This document shows, one piece after another, positions 19,054 to 27,581 of a stretch of 64,000 nt of DNA. Each line of letters starts with the position of its first letter. Position 1 is the stretch's first letter. The notes under the pieces were generated by a model that saw only the letters and a program-made list of their open reading frames with translations, was not told where the DNA came from and searched no databases. This DNA is from DATIXJ01 sp963714795 (GTDB lineage Bacteria > Bacteroidota > Ignavibacteria > UBA10030 > SZUA-254): positions 310,001 to 374,000 of the forward strand of contig CAVQPS010000009.1 of assembly GCA_963714795.1 (NCBI GenBank). Reading direction: 5' to 3'. The position numbers and the translations under genes are program-made.

Positions 19054-19593
19054 ATGAAAAAACATGCAAGCAAATTGTTCATCGTCATCGTCGGAATGAT
19101 TCTGTTCCACGGCTGCAGTTTAACCAACTTCCCGTTGATTCTCAGCAGCTCCGTGCAACAGACAATCCGCATTGACTTTAATTCACCTGTACAAGTACCG
19201 CCAATAGCAGATTCTGTTTCTGTAAATCTGTCGGATGTCCGCAACGCGGCCAATTCATCCATAGATTCGGCCAAATTTTATAACCTCACGTTGCTTATCG
19301 ACAGCAATACAACACCGCATGCGACGATATCGGGTTTCATCGCCGTCGACGGGAATAAGATCGTTTCACTGACAAATTTATCGACATCGCAGTTTTCATC
19401 CGAGCGTTCAATTTTCGATACTACATTGACCGGATGGAATTATCAATCAGCAGGAATAGCGTATCTGGTGAACGCTCTCGAACAGCCGAATCCGCCAACG
19501 GTAACGATTACTGCAACGCTGAACCAATTGTCCGATTCCGTCCATTGCAGTATCCATGTAAGAATTTACGGCCAATTGTTTACGAAGAATTAA
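19054..19593 (+). CDS. Small lipoprotein of unknown function
   Basis: 179 residues. ATG 19054 is chosen because GAAAGGA precedes it at proper spacing. The signal peptide MKKHASKLFIVIVGMILFHGC ends in a lipobox-like FHGC. The mature part is beta-rich and Ser/Thr/Asn-rich (TIRIDFNSPVQVPPIADSVS, TLLIDSNTTPHATISGFI, TVTITATLNQL), with no family I recognise. It begins 37 bases after the DUF6588-like gene and ends at a strong terminator, so the two are probably cotranscribed and may work together at the outer membrane. Confidence 0.75.
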   Translation: MKKHASKLFIVIVGMILFHGCSLTNFPLILSSSVQQTIRIDFNSPVQVPPIADSVSVNLSDVRNAANSSIDSAKFYNLTLLIDSNTTPHATISGFIAVDGNKIVSLTNLSTSQFSSERSIFDTTLTGWNYQSAGIAYLVNALEQPNPPTVTITATLNQLSDSVHCSIHVRIYGQLFTKN

Positions 19594-19618
19594 CTCCACG
19601 GCTTGCCGGTACATTCAC

Positions 19619-19649
19619 ATGAAGCTCCTCATTGAGGAGCTTCATCGTT
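19619..19649. terminator. Bidirectional terminator between convergent genes
   Basis: ATGAAGCTCCTC (19619-19630) pairs perfectly with GAGGAGCTTCAT (19634-19645) over a 3-base loop, followed by CGTTTT. It lies between the + strand lipoprotein gene and the - strand glycerophosphodiesterase gene and overlaps the latter's last codons. Confidence 0.85.
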
Positions 19650-20403
19650 TTAATGCCTTCCTGACCGTTACGGGATGATTCGTAATGATTGCCCCGACGT
19701 TATACCGTACGGCACGATGAATTCTCCATGAAGTGTTTACGGTAAATTCTCCGACATGAATTCCCCGGCTGACCGCTTTCTCAACGAGATTCTTTCTCAG
19801 CGCCGTTCCGCCCACGATGAGATAATCCGCCTTCACTGATTTTGCCAGCCGTACCGGAGATATCCTGCCGCCGGAAAATGGATAATACAATAATCCTGTG
19901 GAAACGGCGGGTGTACATTCTTTCACCCTTTTAATGACCGACCGGGAAAACGAAGAAACAAGAACCCGGTGTTGAAGATTATTTGCCGTGATGAGATGAC
20001 AACATCGATCAGCGAGATCGTCTGAGGAATGAAAACGCCGTTCAGCTTTAATTTCGATATTGATGCCGATCGTTCCCTGTATCAGATCGAATACTTCCTG
20101 AAGGGTGGGAATTTTTTCGGAAGAAAATTTCGGAGAAAACCACCCGCCGGCACTGAACCGGCGGAGTTCTTGTAATGAATGATTGTGCAAATACCCTTTG
20201 CCGTCGGTTGTTCGCTCCAACCGACGATCATGAAAAACAACCACCTCACCGTCCGACGTCAGCTGTATGTCCAGCTCGACTGCATCGGCCCGATCGCGGA
20301 TTGCCTGTTTGAATGCGGCCAGGGTATTTTCGGGCGCCGCCGAAGACGAACCGCGGTGAGCAATAATCAGCGGCGGTCGATTCGCGGCAAGCCAAACGTT
20401 CAC
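19642..20403 (-). CDS. Glycerophosphodiester phosphodiesterase
   Basis: A 253-residue TIM-barrel enzyme of the GDPD (UgpQ) family that hydrolyses glycerophosphodiesters to sn-glycerol-3-phosphate and an alcohol. Motifs: IAHRGSSSAAPENTLAAF (catalytic H, E and N), VELDIQLTSDGEVVVFHDRRLERTTDG (metal E/D and second catalytic H), and INIEIKAE (metal E/K). There is no signal peptide, so it is cytoplasmic. Its start overlaps the adk stop by 4 bases, making it the last gene of the rlmN - M1 peptidase - adk - GDPD operon. Confidence 0.92.
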   Translation of the reverse strand: MNVWLAANRPPLIIAHRGSSSAAPENTLAAFKQAIRDRADAVELDIQLTSDGEVVVFHDRRLERTTDGKGYLHNHSLQELRRFSAGGWFSPKFSSEKIPTLQEVFDLIQGTIGINIEIKAERRFHSSDDLADRCCHLITANNLQHRVLVSSFSRSVIKRVKECTPAVSTGLLYYPFSGGRISPVRLAKSVKADYLIVGGTALRKNLVEKAVSRGIHVGEFTVNTSWRIHRAVRYNVGAIITNHPVTVRKALKR

Positions 20404-21050
20404 AACGGTTTTTTGAGAGCGTTACAAATATCCGTATTCACCTTCTCGACGGTTCCCGAGGCATCGACCGTCTTGATAAGCCCCCGTGACCGGTAATATT
20501 CCCGCACCGGTTCCGTCGATTGCGTGTAAACATGAAGACGTTTGCGTACGGTTTCCGGCGTATCATCATCCCGATGAATTAATTTTCCGTTACAATTCGG
20601 ACAGCGGTTTGAATCGGCAAGCTGATCGATGCTCAGATTATAAATTTTTCCACATGACTGGCACGACAGGCGTCTGCTCAGGCGATCGATAACAATCTGC
20701 TCGTTAATTTCCATATCGATCACCGCATCGAGCGATGTGTGCAATCCGTTCATAACATCCGTCAATGCTTCTGCCTGAGGAACCGTCCGCGGAAACCCGT
20801 CAAGAATAAATCCTTTCCGGCATCGCTCGGAACCGAGTACGGTACGGATGATGCCGATCATAATGTCGTCGGAAACAAGCTGTCCGGCATCCATAATTGC
20901 TTTTGCTTTTTTCCCCAATTCGGTTTCAGCGGTAACTGCTTCACGCAGCATGTCGCCGGTTGAAATGTGCGGAATCGACATCGTTGTTGAAAGGAGTTTT
21001 GCCTGCGTTCCTTTGCCGACTCCGGGAGGACCAAAAAGTATCAATTGCAT
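20400..21050 (-). CDS. adk: Adenylate kinase, zinc-lid type
   Basis: 216 residues. It interconverts ATP + AMP and 2 ADP. Motifs: P-loop FGPPGVGKGTQ (residues 5-15), DGFPRTVPQAEAL, and a LID with CQSCGKIYNL...CPNC (CxxC-x16-CxxC) that indicates a structural zinc. Complete and of normal length. It starts 11 bases after the M1 peptidase stop and overlaps the downstream GDPD gene by 4 bases. Confidence 0.97.
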   Translation of the reverse strand: MQLILFGPPGVGKGTQAKLLSTTMSIPHISTGDMLREAVTAETELGKKAKAIMDAGQLVSDDIMIGIIRTVLGSERCRKGFILDGFPRTVPQAEALTDVMNGLHTSLDAVIDMEINEQIVIDRLSRRLSCQSCGKIYNLSIDQLADSNRCPNCNGKLIHRDDDTPETVRKRLHVYTQSTEPVREYYRSRGLIKTVDASGTVEKVNTDICNALKKPL

Positions 21051-21061
21051 TCGTTTTCCTT

Positions 21062-23506
21062 TTAGTGATTTTTGTCCGATTGCTTCTGTTGAATTTTTTC
21101 AATTGCCTCACGGGCTTCGCTGACCGTTCGTGCATCCGGCTCATGTTCGACAATCGATTGCAGTGTTTGCAATACACGGGGATTGTGAGTGTTTCCCAGC
21201 GCTGCGACTATCGCCCGACGAATATGAACACTTGGATCGTTCACCATCGTCATCAATTGTGAAATCACATCTTCCCGATCGCGCCATTTCGAAACCAGGA
21301 GATTGATAGATTGAATACGAATATTCCTGTCGATACCGTACCGAGTATGAGCATAGACAGTTCCCAGAGCATCCTCATCGCCAACCTGAGCAAGAAGATG
21401 AAGAGCCATACTGCGAAGGATTTCGTTGAAGGACGGTTGAGCAAGTGCTTTTGTACAATACACCTTACGATTGAGGGAATCGACCTGCACGAGCGACTTC
21501 AGTGCCGCCGCTGCAACGCCATAACTCGAATCTCCCTCAAATGCATGCTGCAATGTTTTGACAACCCGATCGCCACGGCAATTTCCCAACGATGTTACTG
21601 CGGCAACTCGTACACGGGCATCGCGATCGCCATACGCCATAACAAGAACATCCGAAACATCAGTTCTTTTCGCATCGCCGAGCGCCCACACGGCATTACG
21701 GCGAACATCCCAGAACGGATCATCAATGGCTGCTTTTTTCAAAGCTTCCGTCACTTTTTCAGAATCGGCAATCCAGGAAAGTTCATCAATCGCCGCGCTG
21801 CGATCGACACCATCTTCGGCATGAAGAAGTTGATAGACCCATTCATCCTGCGATTTCTGAAAATCGATTTTTTTCAAAACCCGGCTTCCCTTATCGAAAA
21901 TAATATTCTGCGGTTGTTGATACGCCGGAAATGAAAACGTTTGTTCTTGTTGTGAAATCCAGACACGATGTACTTCCGGCGTGTTGTTGACCCAGAATTC
22001 GATATTCACCGGAATTGTAAATACACCTGTTAACGAATCGATAGTTTGAGTTTGCCGGACATTGAGATTCAATGTATTGGTGGATCGATCCCAATTTGAC
22101 GTCACCTGAAAATCCGGGTATCCTGCTTTATATAACCATTCGTCAAAAAACCACGACAGATTATAGCCGGTCGCTTCTTCAATGGCAATCTTAAAATCTT
22201 CGGTCTCGACATTTTGAAATGCAAACTTATGTGCGTAATAATTGATGGACTTCCAGAATAATTCTTCACCCAAAACATCTTTGAGCATATTCAGAATCAC
22301 GGCGCCTTTTGCGTAAATATGACTGTCAAACAGATCCATCGGATGAATGTACCGGTCGCATACCGTCGGTCGGCGATGCTTGCCTGCATCGGCATTCCGG
22401 ACGGAAAGCTGGTTGTCGGCATTTTCTTTTGCACCATCATCTTTGCCAAGGTGATATTCCGTAAACTGATTTTCAAAAAATGTTGCAAACCCTTCGTTTA
22501 GCCATGCATGCGACCAATCGCGGCAGGTCAGCAGATCGCCCCACCACATATGCGCGAGCTCGTGCGCAACCAGGCCGTCGCTGTTATAATCAAGATGCGC
22601 GCGCGAACCGTGAATCGTTCCATCGGTCAGCGTCGTCGCGCTGACATTTTCCTCACCGCCATAAATAAAATCCTGAACGACCGTCTGTGCATATTTTTCC
22701 CACGGATACGCATAACCGATTTTACCGGAATAAAATTCCAACATCTTCGGCGTATTGCTGAACGATCGCATCGCATCATCTTTTTGATGGGGATACACGT
22801 AATAGCTCAGCGGTACCGTTCCCCATGAATCTTTTACCTCGACATACGTTCCGACAATAAGCGAGATAAGATAGGAAGCATGCGGTTTGCTTTCATACCA
22901 ATGATAGGTTGCCGTATGATTTTCCGGATCCTTTTTTACGTTGAGCAATGTGCCGTTACTGATGGCAGTGAAATTATCGGCGACCGTCACGATCATCTCG
23001 CTGGTGGCTTTGTCGTTGGGAAAATCATAACACGGAAACCAAAAATGATTGTCTTCCGGTTCGCCCTGCGTCCATGCCTGCCACTGCTTATCTGCATAAC
23101 CGCTGTCGGGGGCAGTAAAATACAGCCCTTTTTTCGGCGACGTCACGGAGTAAGCAATAGTGACAGTCAGGGTATCATTCAATCCGTATATTTTATCGAG
23201 AGTCACCGACAGCGTTTCATCGATCGTATGAAATTCGAGTTCCGTATTGCCAAGCAAGACCCGCCGGACGTGCAAATCCGCAGCATCGAATTTCAGTTCC
23301 GAGGTTATCGGACGGAGTGGAATGAGTTTAATACTCGTTTCACCGAAACATGTTTTGGTGTGCGGATCGATATTCACGGCAAGACGATAATGATCGACGT
23401 GGTACGCTCGTTCCCGCGTGATGTGGTCCGCCGGTCGGACCGTTTCTTGCGCGTAACTCACCGAACAACAGATCGATAGAACAATCGACAGCAATAAATG
23501 CTTCAT
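21062..23506 (-). CDS. Secreted M1-family aminopeptidase with C-terminal HEAT repeats
   Basis: 814 residues from ATG 23506, which overlaps the rlmN stop (ATGA) and opens a clear signal peptide (MKHLLLSIVLSICCSVSYAQ). M1 features: an N-terminal beta domain, the exopeptidase motif as GGEEN (about 283-287, where most members have GAMEN/GGMEN), zinc site HELAHMWWG (about 315), second glutamate in WLNEGFATFFE, and YAKGAVILNML with the tyrosine region. Residues ~570-814 are HEAT-like repeats (WDVRRNAVWALGDAKR, ARVRVAAVTSLGNCRGD, VHIRRAIVAALGNTHNP). It probably trims peptides in the periplasm; the HEAT domain may bind substrate. Confidence 0.92.
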   Translation of the reverse strand: MKHLLLSIVLSICCSVSYAQETVRPADHITRERAYHVDHYRLAVNIDPHTKTCFGETSIKLIPLRPITSELKFDAADLHVRRVLLGNTELEFHTIDETLSVTLDKIYGLNDTLTVTIAYSVTSPKKGLYFTAPDSGYADKQWQAWTQGEPEDNHFWFPCYDFPNDKATSEMIVTVADNFTAISNGTLLNVKKDPENHTATYHWYESKPHASYLISLIVGTYVEVKDSWGTVPLSYYVYPHQKDDAMRSFSNTPKMLEFYSGKIGYAYPWEKYAQTVVQDFIYGGEENVSATTLTDGTIHGSRAHLDYNSDGLVAHELAHMWWGDLLTCRDWSHAWLNEGFATFFENQFTEYHLGKDDGAKENADNQLSVRNADAGKHRRPTVCDRYIHPMDLFDSHIYAKGAVILNMLKDVLGEELFWKSINYYAHKFAFQNVETEDFKIAIEEATGYNLSWFFDEWLYKAGYPDFQVTSNWDRSTNTLNLNVRQTQTIDSLTGVFTIPVNIEFWVNNTPEVHRVWISQQEQTFSFPAYQQPQNIIFDKGSRVLKKIDFQKSQDEWVYQLLHAEDGVDRSAAIDELSWIADSEKVTEALKKAAIDDPFWDVRRNAVWALGDAKRTDVSDVLVMAYGDRDARVRVAAVTSLGNCRGDRVVKTLQHAFEGDSSYGVAAAALKSLVQVDSLNRKVYCTKALAQPSFNEILRSMALHLLAQVGDEDALGTVYAHTRYGIDRNIRIQSINLLVSKWRDREDVISQLMTMVNDPSVHIRRAIVAALGNTHNPRVLQTLQSIVEHEPDARTVSEAREAIEKIQQKQSDKNH

Positions 23507-24642
23507 GCTGAATGGACTATTAGTGATGAATAAGATGATTTTCGTTTCATGTTTTTTCGTTGGTCGGTTTTTACAACAAGCTGACCGCATGCCGCGTCGA
23601 TATCTTCTCCGGAACTGCTCCGAACAAATACCGAAACGTGTGCATCACGCAACATTTTGACAAATTCTTCCGCTCGCTTCAACGGTGTCGGCCGCAATTG
23701 CAACGCTATGCCGGCAGGTTCGGCAAAATCAATCCGATGAAAAGGAATAATATTGATTTTGCACGGAATCGACTTCGAGAGTTTGACAAGTTTCCGAACG
23801 TCCTCATCCCGGTCATTCCAGTTATCGAATAAAATATATTCGAACGTGACCCGCTGTTTCGTTTTTTGATAATAATAATGAATCGATTCCAGCAAATCGG
23901 CCAGGGGAAATTTTGCATTGATCGGCATGAGTGATGTGCGTGCTTCGTCGTTCAATGAATGAAGTGAAACTGCCAGTTTCACTTTTCGCCGCTCGTCCGC
24001 CATCTGCCGGATTTGAGGAACCCATCCGGCTGTAGAAATTGTGATACGTCTGCCGGTAATTTTCAGACCGTTCGTAATGATCTCTATCGATTTCATCACG
24101 TTTTCATAATTCATCAGCGGCTCGCCCATTCCCATGAAGACGAGATTCGTAATACGCTTACCGGAAAGCCGCCGCGCCTGCATAACCTGATCGACGATTT
24201 CTGCCGGCGTGAGATTTCGCAGGAAGCCCATCGTTGCCGTTGCACAGAATTTACAATCGAGCGGACAACCGACCTGCGTCGAGACACACAGCGTCAACCG
24301 TTTCTGTTCTTCATCATCCGCTTCACGGCTTTGAAAAGCGGTGCGTGGTGGAATCAACACGCTTTCGATTCGTTTCCCGTCGGCGAGCTCGAACAAAATT
24401 TTCGTCGTACCGTCTTTAATCGATTCCTGTCTTGCCGCGACTTTGAGTGAAACAATTTCCGCGACCCCGTCGAGTTTTTCACGCAGCGATTTCGAGAATG
24501 TGGACATTGCCGCAAACGATTCCGCTTCTTTCATGTAGAGCCAGTCGAACAACTGCTTTCCGCGGTACCGTTGTTCGCCAATGGAGACGGCAAAATCTTC
24601 TAATTCCGAAAGTGTAAGCCCTTTTATTGCATTTTTTTTCAT
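23503..24642 (-). CDS. rlmN: Dual-specificity 23S rRNA/tRNA A2503/A37 methyltransferase RlmN
   Basis: A 379-residue radical SAM enzyme that methylates C2 of A2503 in 23S rRNA and of A37 in some tRNAs. The [4Fe-4S] motif is in VGCPLDCKFCATATMGF, followed by NLVFMGMGEPLMNY (GEP motif), SLHSLNDEARTSLMP, and a late cysteine in AACGQLV that should be the methyl-carrying residue. The N-terminal RNA-binding domain (LSELEDFAVSIGEQRYRGKQLFDWLY) is present. First gene of a four-gene operon. Its start has no Shine-Dalgarno sequence and sits ~10 bases after a -10 box. Confidence 0.96.
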   Translation of the reverse strand: MKKNAIKGLTLSELEDFAVSIGEQRYRGKQLFDWLYMKEAESFAAMSTFSKSLREKLDGVAEIVSLKVAARQESIKDGTTKILFELADGKRIESVLIPPRTAFQSREADDEEQKRLTLCVSTQVGCPLDCKFCATATMGFLRNLTPAEIVDQVMQARRLSGKRITNLVFMGMGEPLMNYENVMKSIEIITNGLKITGRRITISTAGWVPQIRQMADERRKVKLAVSLHSLNDEARTSLMPINAKFPLADLLESIHYYYQKTKQRVTFEYILFDNWNDRDEDVRKLVKLSKSIPCKINIIPFHRIDFAEPAGIALQLRPTPLKRAEEFVKMLRDAHVSVFVRSSSGEDIDAACGQLVVKTDQRKNMKRKSSYSSLIVHSA

Positions 24643-24652
24643 AGGGGACTAT

Positions 24653-24681
24653 AATGTAAGAAAACCTAACACGGCACGCAA
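24653..24681 (-). promoter_or_regulatory. Promoter of the rlmN operon
   Basis: On the minus strand, TTGCGT (24676-24681), a 17-base spacer and TACATT (24653-24658). The -10 box ends 10 bases before ATG 24642, leaving a predicted leader of only a few bases. Confidence 0.5.
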
Positions 24682-24685
24682 GAAG

Positions 24686-24748
24686 AAGACGGGATAGGTG
24701 GTGGATCAATTTATAAAATCCCGTCTTGCTGAAATGCTTCTATTCAGC
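24686..24748 (-). terminator. Nested inverted repeats upstream of rlmN
   Basis: AAGACGGGAT (24686-24695) pairs perfectly with ATCCCGTCTT (24718-24727). Next to it GCTGAA (24728-24733) pairs with TTCAGC (24743-24748). They lie between the accessory gene at 24870 (read leftward) and the rlmN promoter. On the minus strand the larger hairpin is followed by the pyrimidine-rich CTTCTTG. A terminator for the accessory gene is the simplest reading; a structured RNA or element end is possible. Confidence 0.45.
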
Positions 24749-24806
24749 ATCTATTCCGTGCTTGCATAGTTAAGATTCCGAATAGAATGTGTCGGAAAGA
24801 CGGTGT

Positions 24807-24845
24807 ATGGTAACCGGGAGGAGGTTCAACTTCCGACCAGACATT
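24807..24845 (+). repeat. REP-like palindromic repeat, copy 1
   Basis: A 39-base unit centred on GGAGGAGGTTCAACTTCCGA, an imperfect palindrome. It matches a second copy at 25645-25683 in the same orientation, differing at about 5 positions. The two copies bracket the AT-rich gene 24870-25523. Confidence 0.7.
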
Positions 24846-24869
24846 GAAAATCTACAAATGGGTAAGAAG

Positions 24870-25523
24870 TTAATTCTTCATAATTCTTTTTCCTAAATAG
24901 ATACCCCAATGAAGTTTGAGCGCTTTTTCATCAAATTCTTTGGTTATTCTTCCGCTCGAAATTTCCACAACATAACCTCTTACTTTCCCCATTTCATTGC
25001 AACTTGAATGAGGGGGAACCTCAGCTACCAAGAGTATATTTTTTCCTCCATTCAACCATTTGATGGCTCCAATATTTGGGTCTTCAATTTCGGTACATTT
25101 ATATTGTTTTTTAAATGAATTCAAAACTTTGTTTGATACATCTATTTCGTTAACATGGTTACCTTCTATTTTATAAACTGATACTTGCCAAGTACCTACT
25201 TCACCCCCATCGCTTTCAGTAATAAAAAAAGCATCAGAATTGGGCGACCACAGTAACTCTGCAAGTGTGTTAACCCCAGCTTCCTCAATTCCTGAAAGTC
25301 TTTTTTCATCGTTTAAAACAATAAGTTGTGTCGAGTCAATTATGGCTCTTTTCTTCCTATCTGGTGAATAAATTTCCATCTTCCTGACGTGTTTTTCATA
25401 ACGAAGAAAAGTGGCGCCCTTCGACCATCTCGAATCTTGTGCAATAAGTTGCTCATTGTATAAAAGTTGATTAAATAAGACAACAACGAACAACAAAAAA
25501 ATCTTAAAAATATTTGTAATCAT
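24870..25523 (-). CDS. AT-rich accessory exported protein, unknown function
   Basis: 217 residues. ATG 25523 is preferred over an upstream in-frame start because TAGGAGC precedes it. The N-terminus (NIFKIFLLFVVVLFNQLL) is a signal peptide or anchor. The mature part has beta-strand blocks such as RKKRAIIDSTQLIVLNDEK, LAELLWSPNSDAFFITESDGG, IGAIKWLNGGKNILLVAEVPP and VRGYVVEISSGRI, reminiscent of beta-propeller blades (the LWSPNSDAFFI phrase resembles PD40/WD-like repeats). No enzyme motif is visible. Its DNA is noticeably AT-richer than its neighbours, and it is bracketed by two REP-like repeats, so it was probably acquired. Confidence 0.7.
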   Translation of the reverse strand: MITNIFKIFLLFVVVLFNQLLYNEQLIAQDSRWSKGATFLRYEKHVRKMEIYSPDRKKRAIIDSTQLIVLNDEKRLSGIEEAGVNTLAELLWSPNSDAFFITESDGGEVGTWQVSVYKIEGNHVNEIDVSNKVLNSFKKQYKCTEIEDPNIGAIKWLNGGKNILLVAEVPPHSSCNEMGKVRGYVVEISSGRITKEFDEKALKLHWGIYLGKRIMKN

Positions 25524-25644
25524 TTTTGCTCCTAAAACCCCAACGGACATTGCATTGTCGTGGGAATTGTGATAGTTGTCTGAACATCCTGAATTCCAAA
25601 TTCTATCGCCTCCTTTTGAGTCGAAAATCCATAGACATCAAACC

Positions 25645-25683
25645 ATGGTGATTGGGAGGAAGTTCAACTTCCGACCAGGCATT
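25645..25683 (+). repeat. REP-like palindromic repeat, copy 2
   Basis: Same 39-base unit as at 24807-24845. Here the core GGAAGTTCAACTTCC is a perfect palindrome about one central base. The arms extend to GG and CC beyond a two-base G-A/A-G mismatch, the bubble often seen in REP hairpins. Confidence 0.7.
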
Positions 25684-25807
25684 ATTCAGTCAGCAGTAGA
25701 ACTGCTTCCCAGTTGGAGGAGAGATTTGATAAAAATGCCACCACATGAGAATGAAAAATTAGAGTAGAATGGATAGATCCCGGGAAAGAACTACGAGAGC
25801 CGAAGGT

Positions 25808-26026
25808 TTACACTATCTCAACGATTTTCCCTTTTGAAGTCTCGCCCCGAACGATTGTAAAGCACCGTTTCGGTTTTCCGAAATGTTCTGCAAGAAGTTC
25901 GATGACTTTGGCGTTCGCTTTCCCTTCGATGGGCGAAGCGGTCGTGTGCACGACAAACGTGCCCACCTCAACTTCTTGAACACTATTTTTCCGCGCATTC
26001 GTCTTCACACGAACCGCTATTTTCAT
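25808..26026 (-). CDS. DUF167 / YggU-family protein
   Basis: A 72-residue small alpha/beta protein of the DUF167 family, showing IAVRVKTNARKNSVQEV, LSxxP-like TASPIEGKANAKVIELLAEHFGKPK, and IVRGETSKGKIVEI. The GKAN...L..HF segment followed by the RGxTSxxK loop is diagnostic. The function is unknown, although the fold suggests nucleic-acid or protein binding. It is last in the M16-M16-DUF167 unit. Confidence 0.88.
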   Translation of the reverse strand: MKIAVRVKTNARKNSVQEVEVGTFVVHTTASPIEGKANAKVIELLAEHFGKPKRCFTIVRGETSKGKIVEIV

Positions 26027-26078
26027 TCTTCCCCCATCTTCTCATACCCGAAAAACAACGCCGAAGCCGGCAGGCAAT

Positions 26079-27581
26079 TTATTTTTCAAACAATTCCTTC
26101 GCATTCACGACGACAGACTTCGACGCGTTTACCGCGAGCGGGAATATTTGAATAATTTTATCCTGATCCAGAATATTCTGCGGCTTTGCTGCGTCATACG
26201 TGATCGGTGAGGGCGTGTTCTTCGTGAGATCATCAAGAAATTCTTTCCCTTTTCCTTCGTCAACCACCACGGCAATTTTAATATCGGACGGATGAAGATA
26301 TTTTTTGATTGCGCTGTTGACGTCGTCAAGTGTAAGCGAATTCATTTCCTTCACGATCGCATCGATATAATAGTCCGTTCCGTAAAATTCGGAATCCATC
26401 TGGTAGCCGAGACGCCGGCTCATGGTGGAGACCCACAGTTTCGAATAATTGATCAGGAACTTGCGCGTGTTTTCAAAATCTTCCCGTGTGAGTCCTTTAT
26501 CGACAAGGTTCTTCAGTTCCCACAATGCATTCCGGATGGCAAAATGCGTGTTCTCCGGCTGTACCGGACGAAGCCAGATGCTGAAAAATTGCTGACGCAA
26601 CGGTGTGTTGGGATTCGGAAATGGTGCACCGCCCAGACCGCCGGTGAATTTCTCGATATAGGAATAATCGCCGTAATTTAATCCGCGGTCGCCGCGCAAG
26701 TGATTCATCAAAATTCCGTTGAAGGTTCGATGCTCGCCGAAATAGGAATTGGCAACGAGCAGAGCGTAATAACTTTTGTCGCTGCGCGTCACCGGAATCG
26801 GATATCCCATCGAAACGGCATAGGCCCGTGCCGGTTTTTCGACAACCATCACTTCCATATCCTTGATTGCTTTCGGTTGCGGCAAGGCAACATCCGTATG
26901 TTGACCGACCGGCAGTGCCGCAAAATCATTTTGAATCTCGCCGATTAGCGACGACGGGTAGCCGCCGGCGATACCGAACCACAGATTAGATTGCGTGTAG
27001 GTTTCGGCGTAATATTTTTTCACATCATCCAATGTAATCGACGTGATACCCTGCACCGTTCCGACATCGGTCGTACCGTAGGGATGGCCTTCGAACATGA
27101 AAGCATTCAATGCTTCTTTGCCAAGCCCCTCATCGTTGGTCGAACGTAATCCGTTCTGCAGATAATTAAGATTGTCGTCTTTGATCCGTTTGAAATCCGC
27201 TTCATCGAAACGCGGGTGCAACAGCAGATCGGAAAATAATTTATAAAAATCGTGCAGATGATCGCGATGGATTTCTCCGGTGAACGTCGTGATTTCCTGA
27301 TCCGTCTGAACATCGAACGAAGCAGCCCACGGATACAACTTTTCGACAACCTGCGAATAGGTCAGGTCTTTCGTTCCGCCGTTCGCCACGAGCATTGCCG
27401 TGAGAGCGTTCAAACCTTCCTTTCCTTTCGGGTCATTGATCGATCCGGCCCGAAGGATAATACGGAACGCGATGAATGGTGAATTCGGACTTTGTATCTG
27501 TGTAAATTTTATCGCCGATTGAGTAGTTGCACTGAACATCATTACTCCGATCATCAAAAGAAATAGTATGCGGGCGGTCAT
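26079..27581 (-). CDS. Exported M16-family protein lacking the zinc motif (partner subunit)
   Basis: 500 residues with a signal peptide (LFLLMIGVMMFSATTQSA). It has the M16 two-lobed fold (LRAGSINDPKGKEGLNALTAMLVANGGTKDLTYSQVVEKL...), but where active members have HxxEH this protein reads KGKEGLNAL, so both zinc histidines are missing. The substrate-binding arginine/tyrosine region (HLRGDRGLNYGDYSYIE) is kept. This is the pattern of the non-catalytic partner of a two-subunit M16 peptidase. It overlaps the active M16 gene upstream by 4 bases, so the two should form a heterodimer in the periplasm. Confidence 0.88.
   Translation of the reverse strand: MTARILFLLMIGVMMFSATTQSAIKFTQIQSPNSPFIAFRIILRAGSINDPKGKEGLNALTAMLVANGGTKDLTYSQVVEKLYPWAASFDVQTDQEITTFTGEIHRDHLHDFYKLFSDLLLHPRFDEADFKRIKDDNLNYLQNGLRSTNDEGLGKEALNAFMFEGHPYGTTDVGTVQGITSITLDDVKKYYAETYTQSNLWFGIAGGYPSSLIGEIQNDFAALPVGQHTDVALPQPKAIKDMEVMVVEKPARAYAVSMGYPIPVTRSDKSYYALLVANSYFGEHRTFNGILMNHLRGDRGLNYGDYSYIEKFTGGLGGAPFPNPNTPLRQQFFSIWLRPVQPENTHFAIRNALWELKNLVDKGLTREDFENTRKFLINYSKLWVSTMSRRLGYQMDSEFYGTDYYIDAIVKEMNSLTLDDVNSAIKKYLHPSDIKIAVVVDEGKGKEFLDDLTKNTPSPITYDAAKPQNILDQDKIIQIFPLAVNASKSVVVNAKELFEK

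Noticed and set aside
25576..25767. Small + strand frame across REP-like copy 2
   Set aside because: The translated segment derives from the repeat and intergenic DNA; no start signal and no similarity to known proteins.
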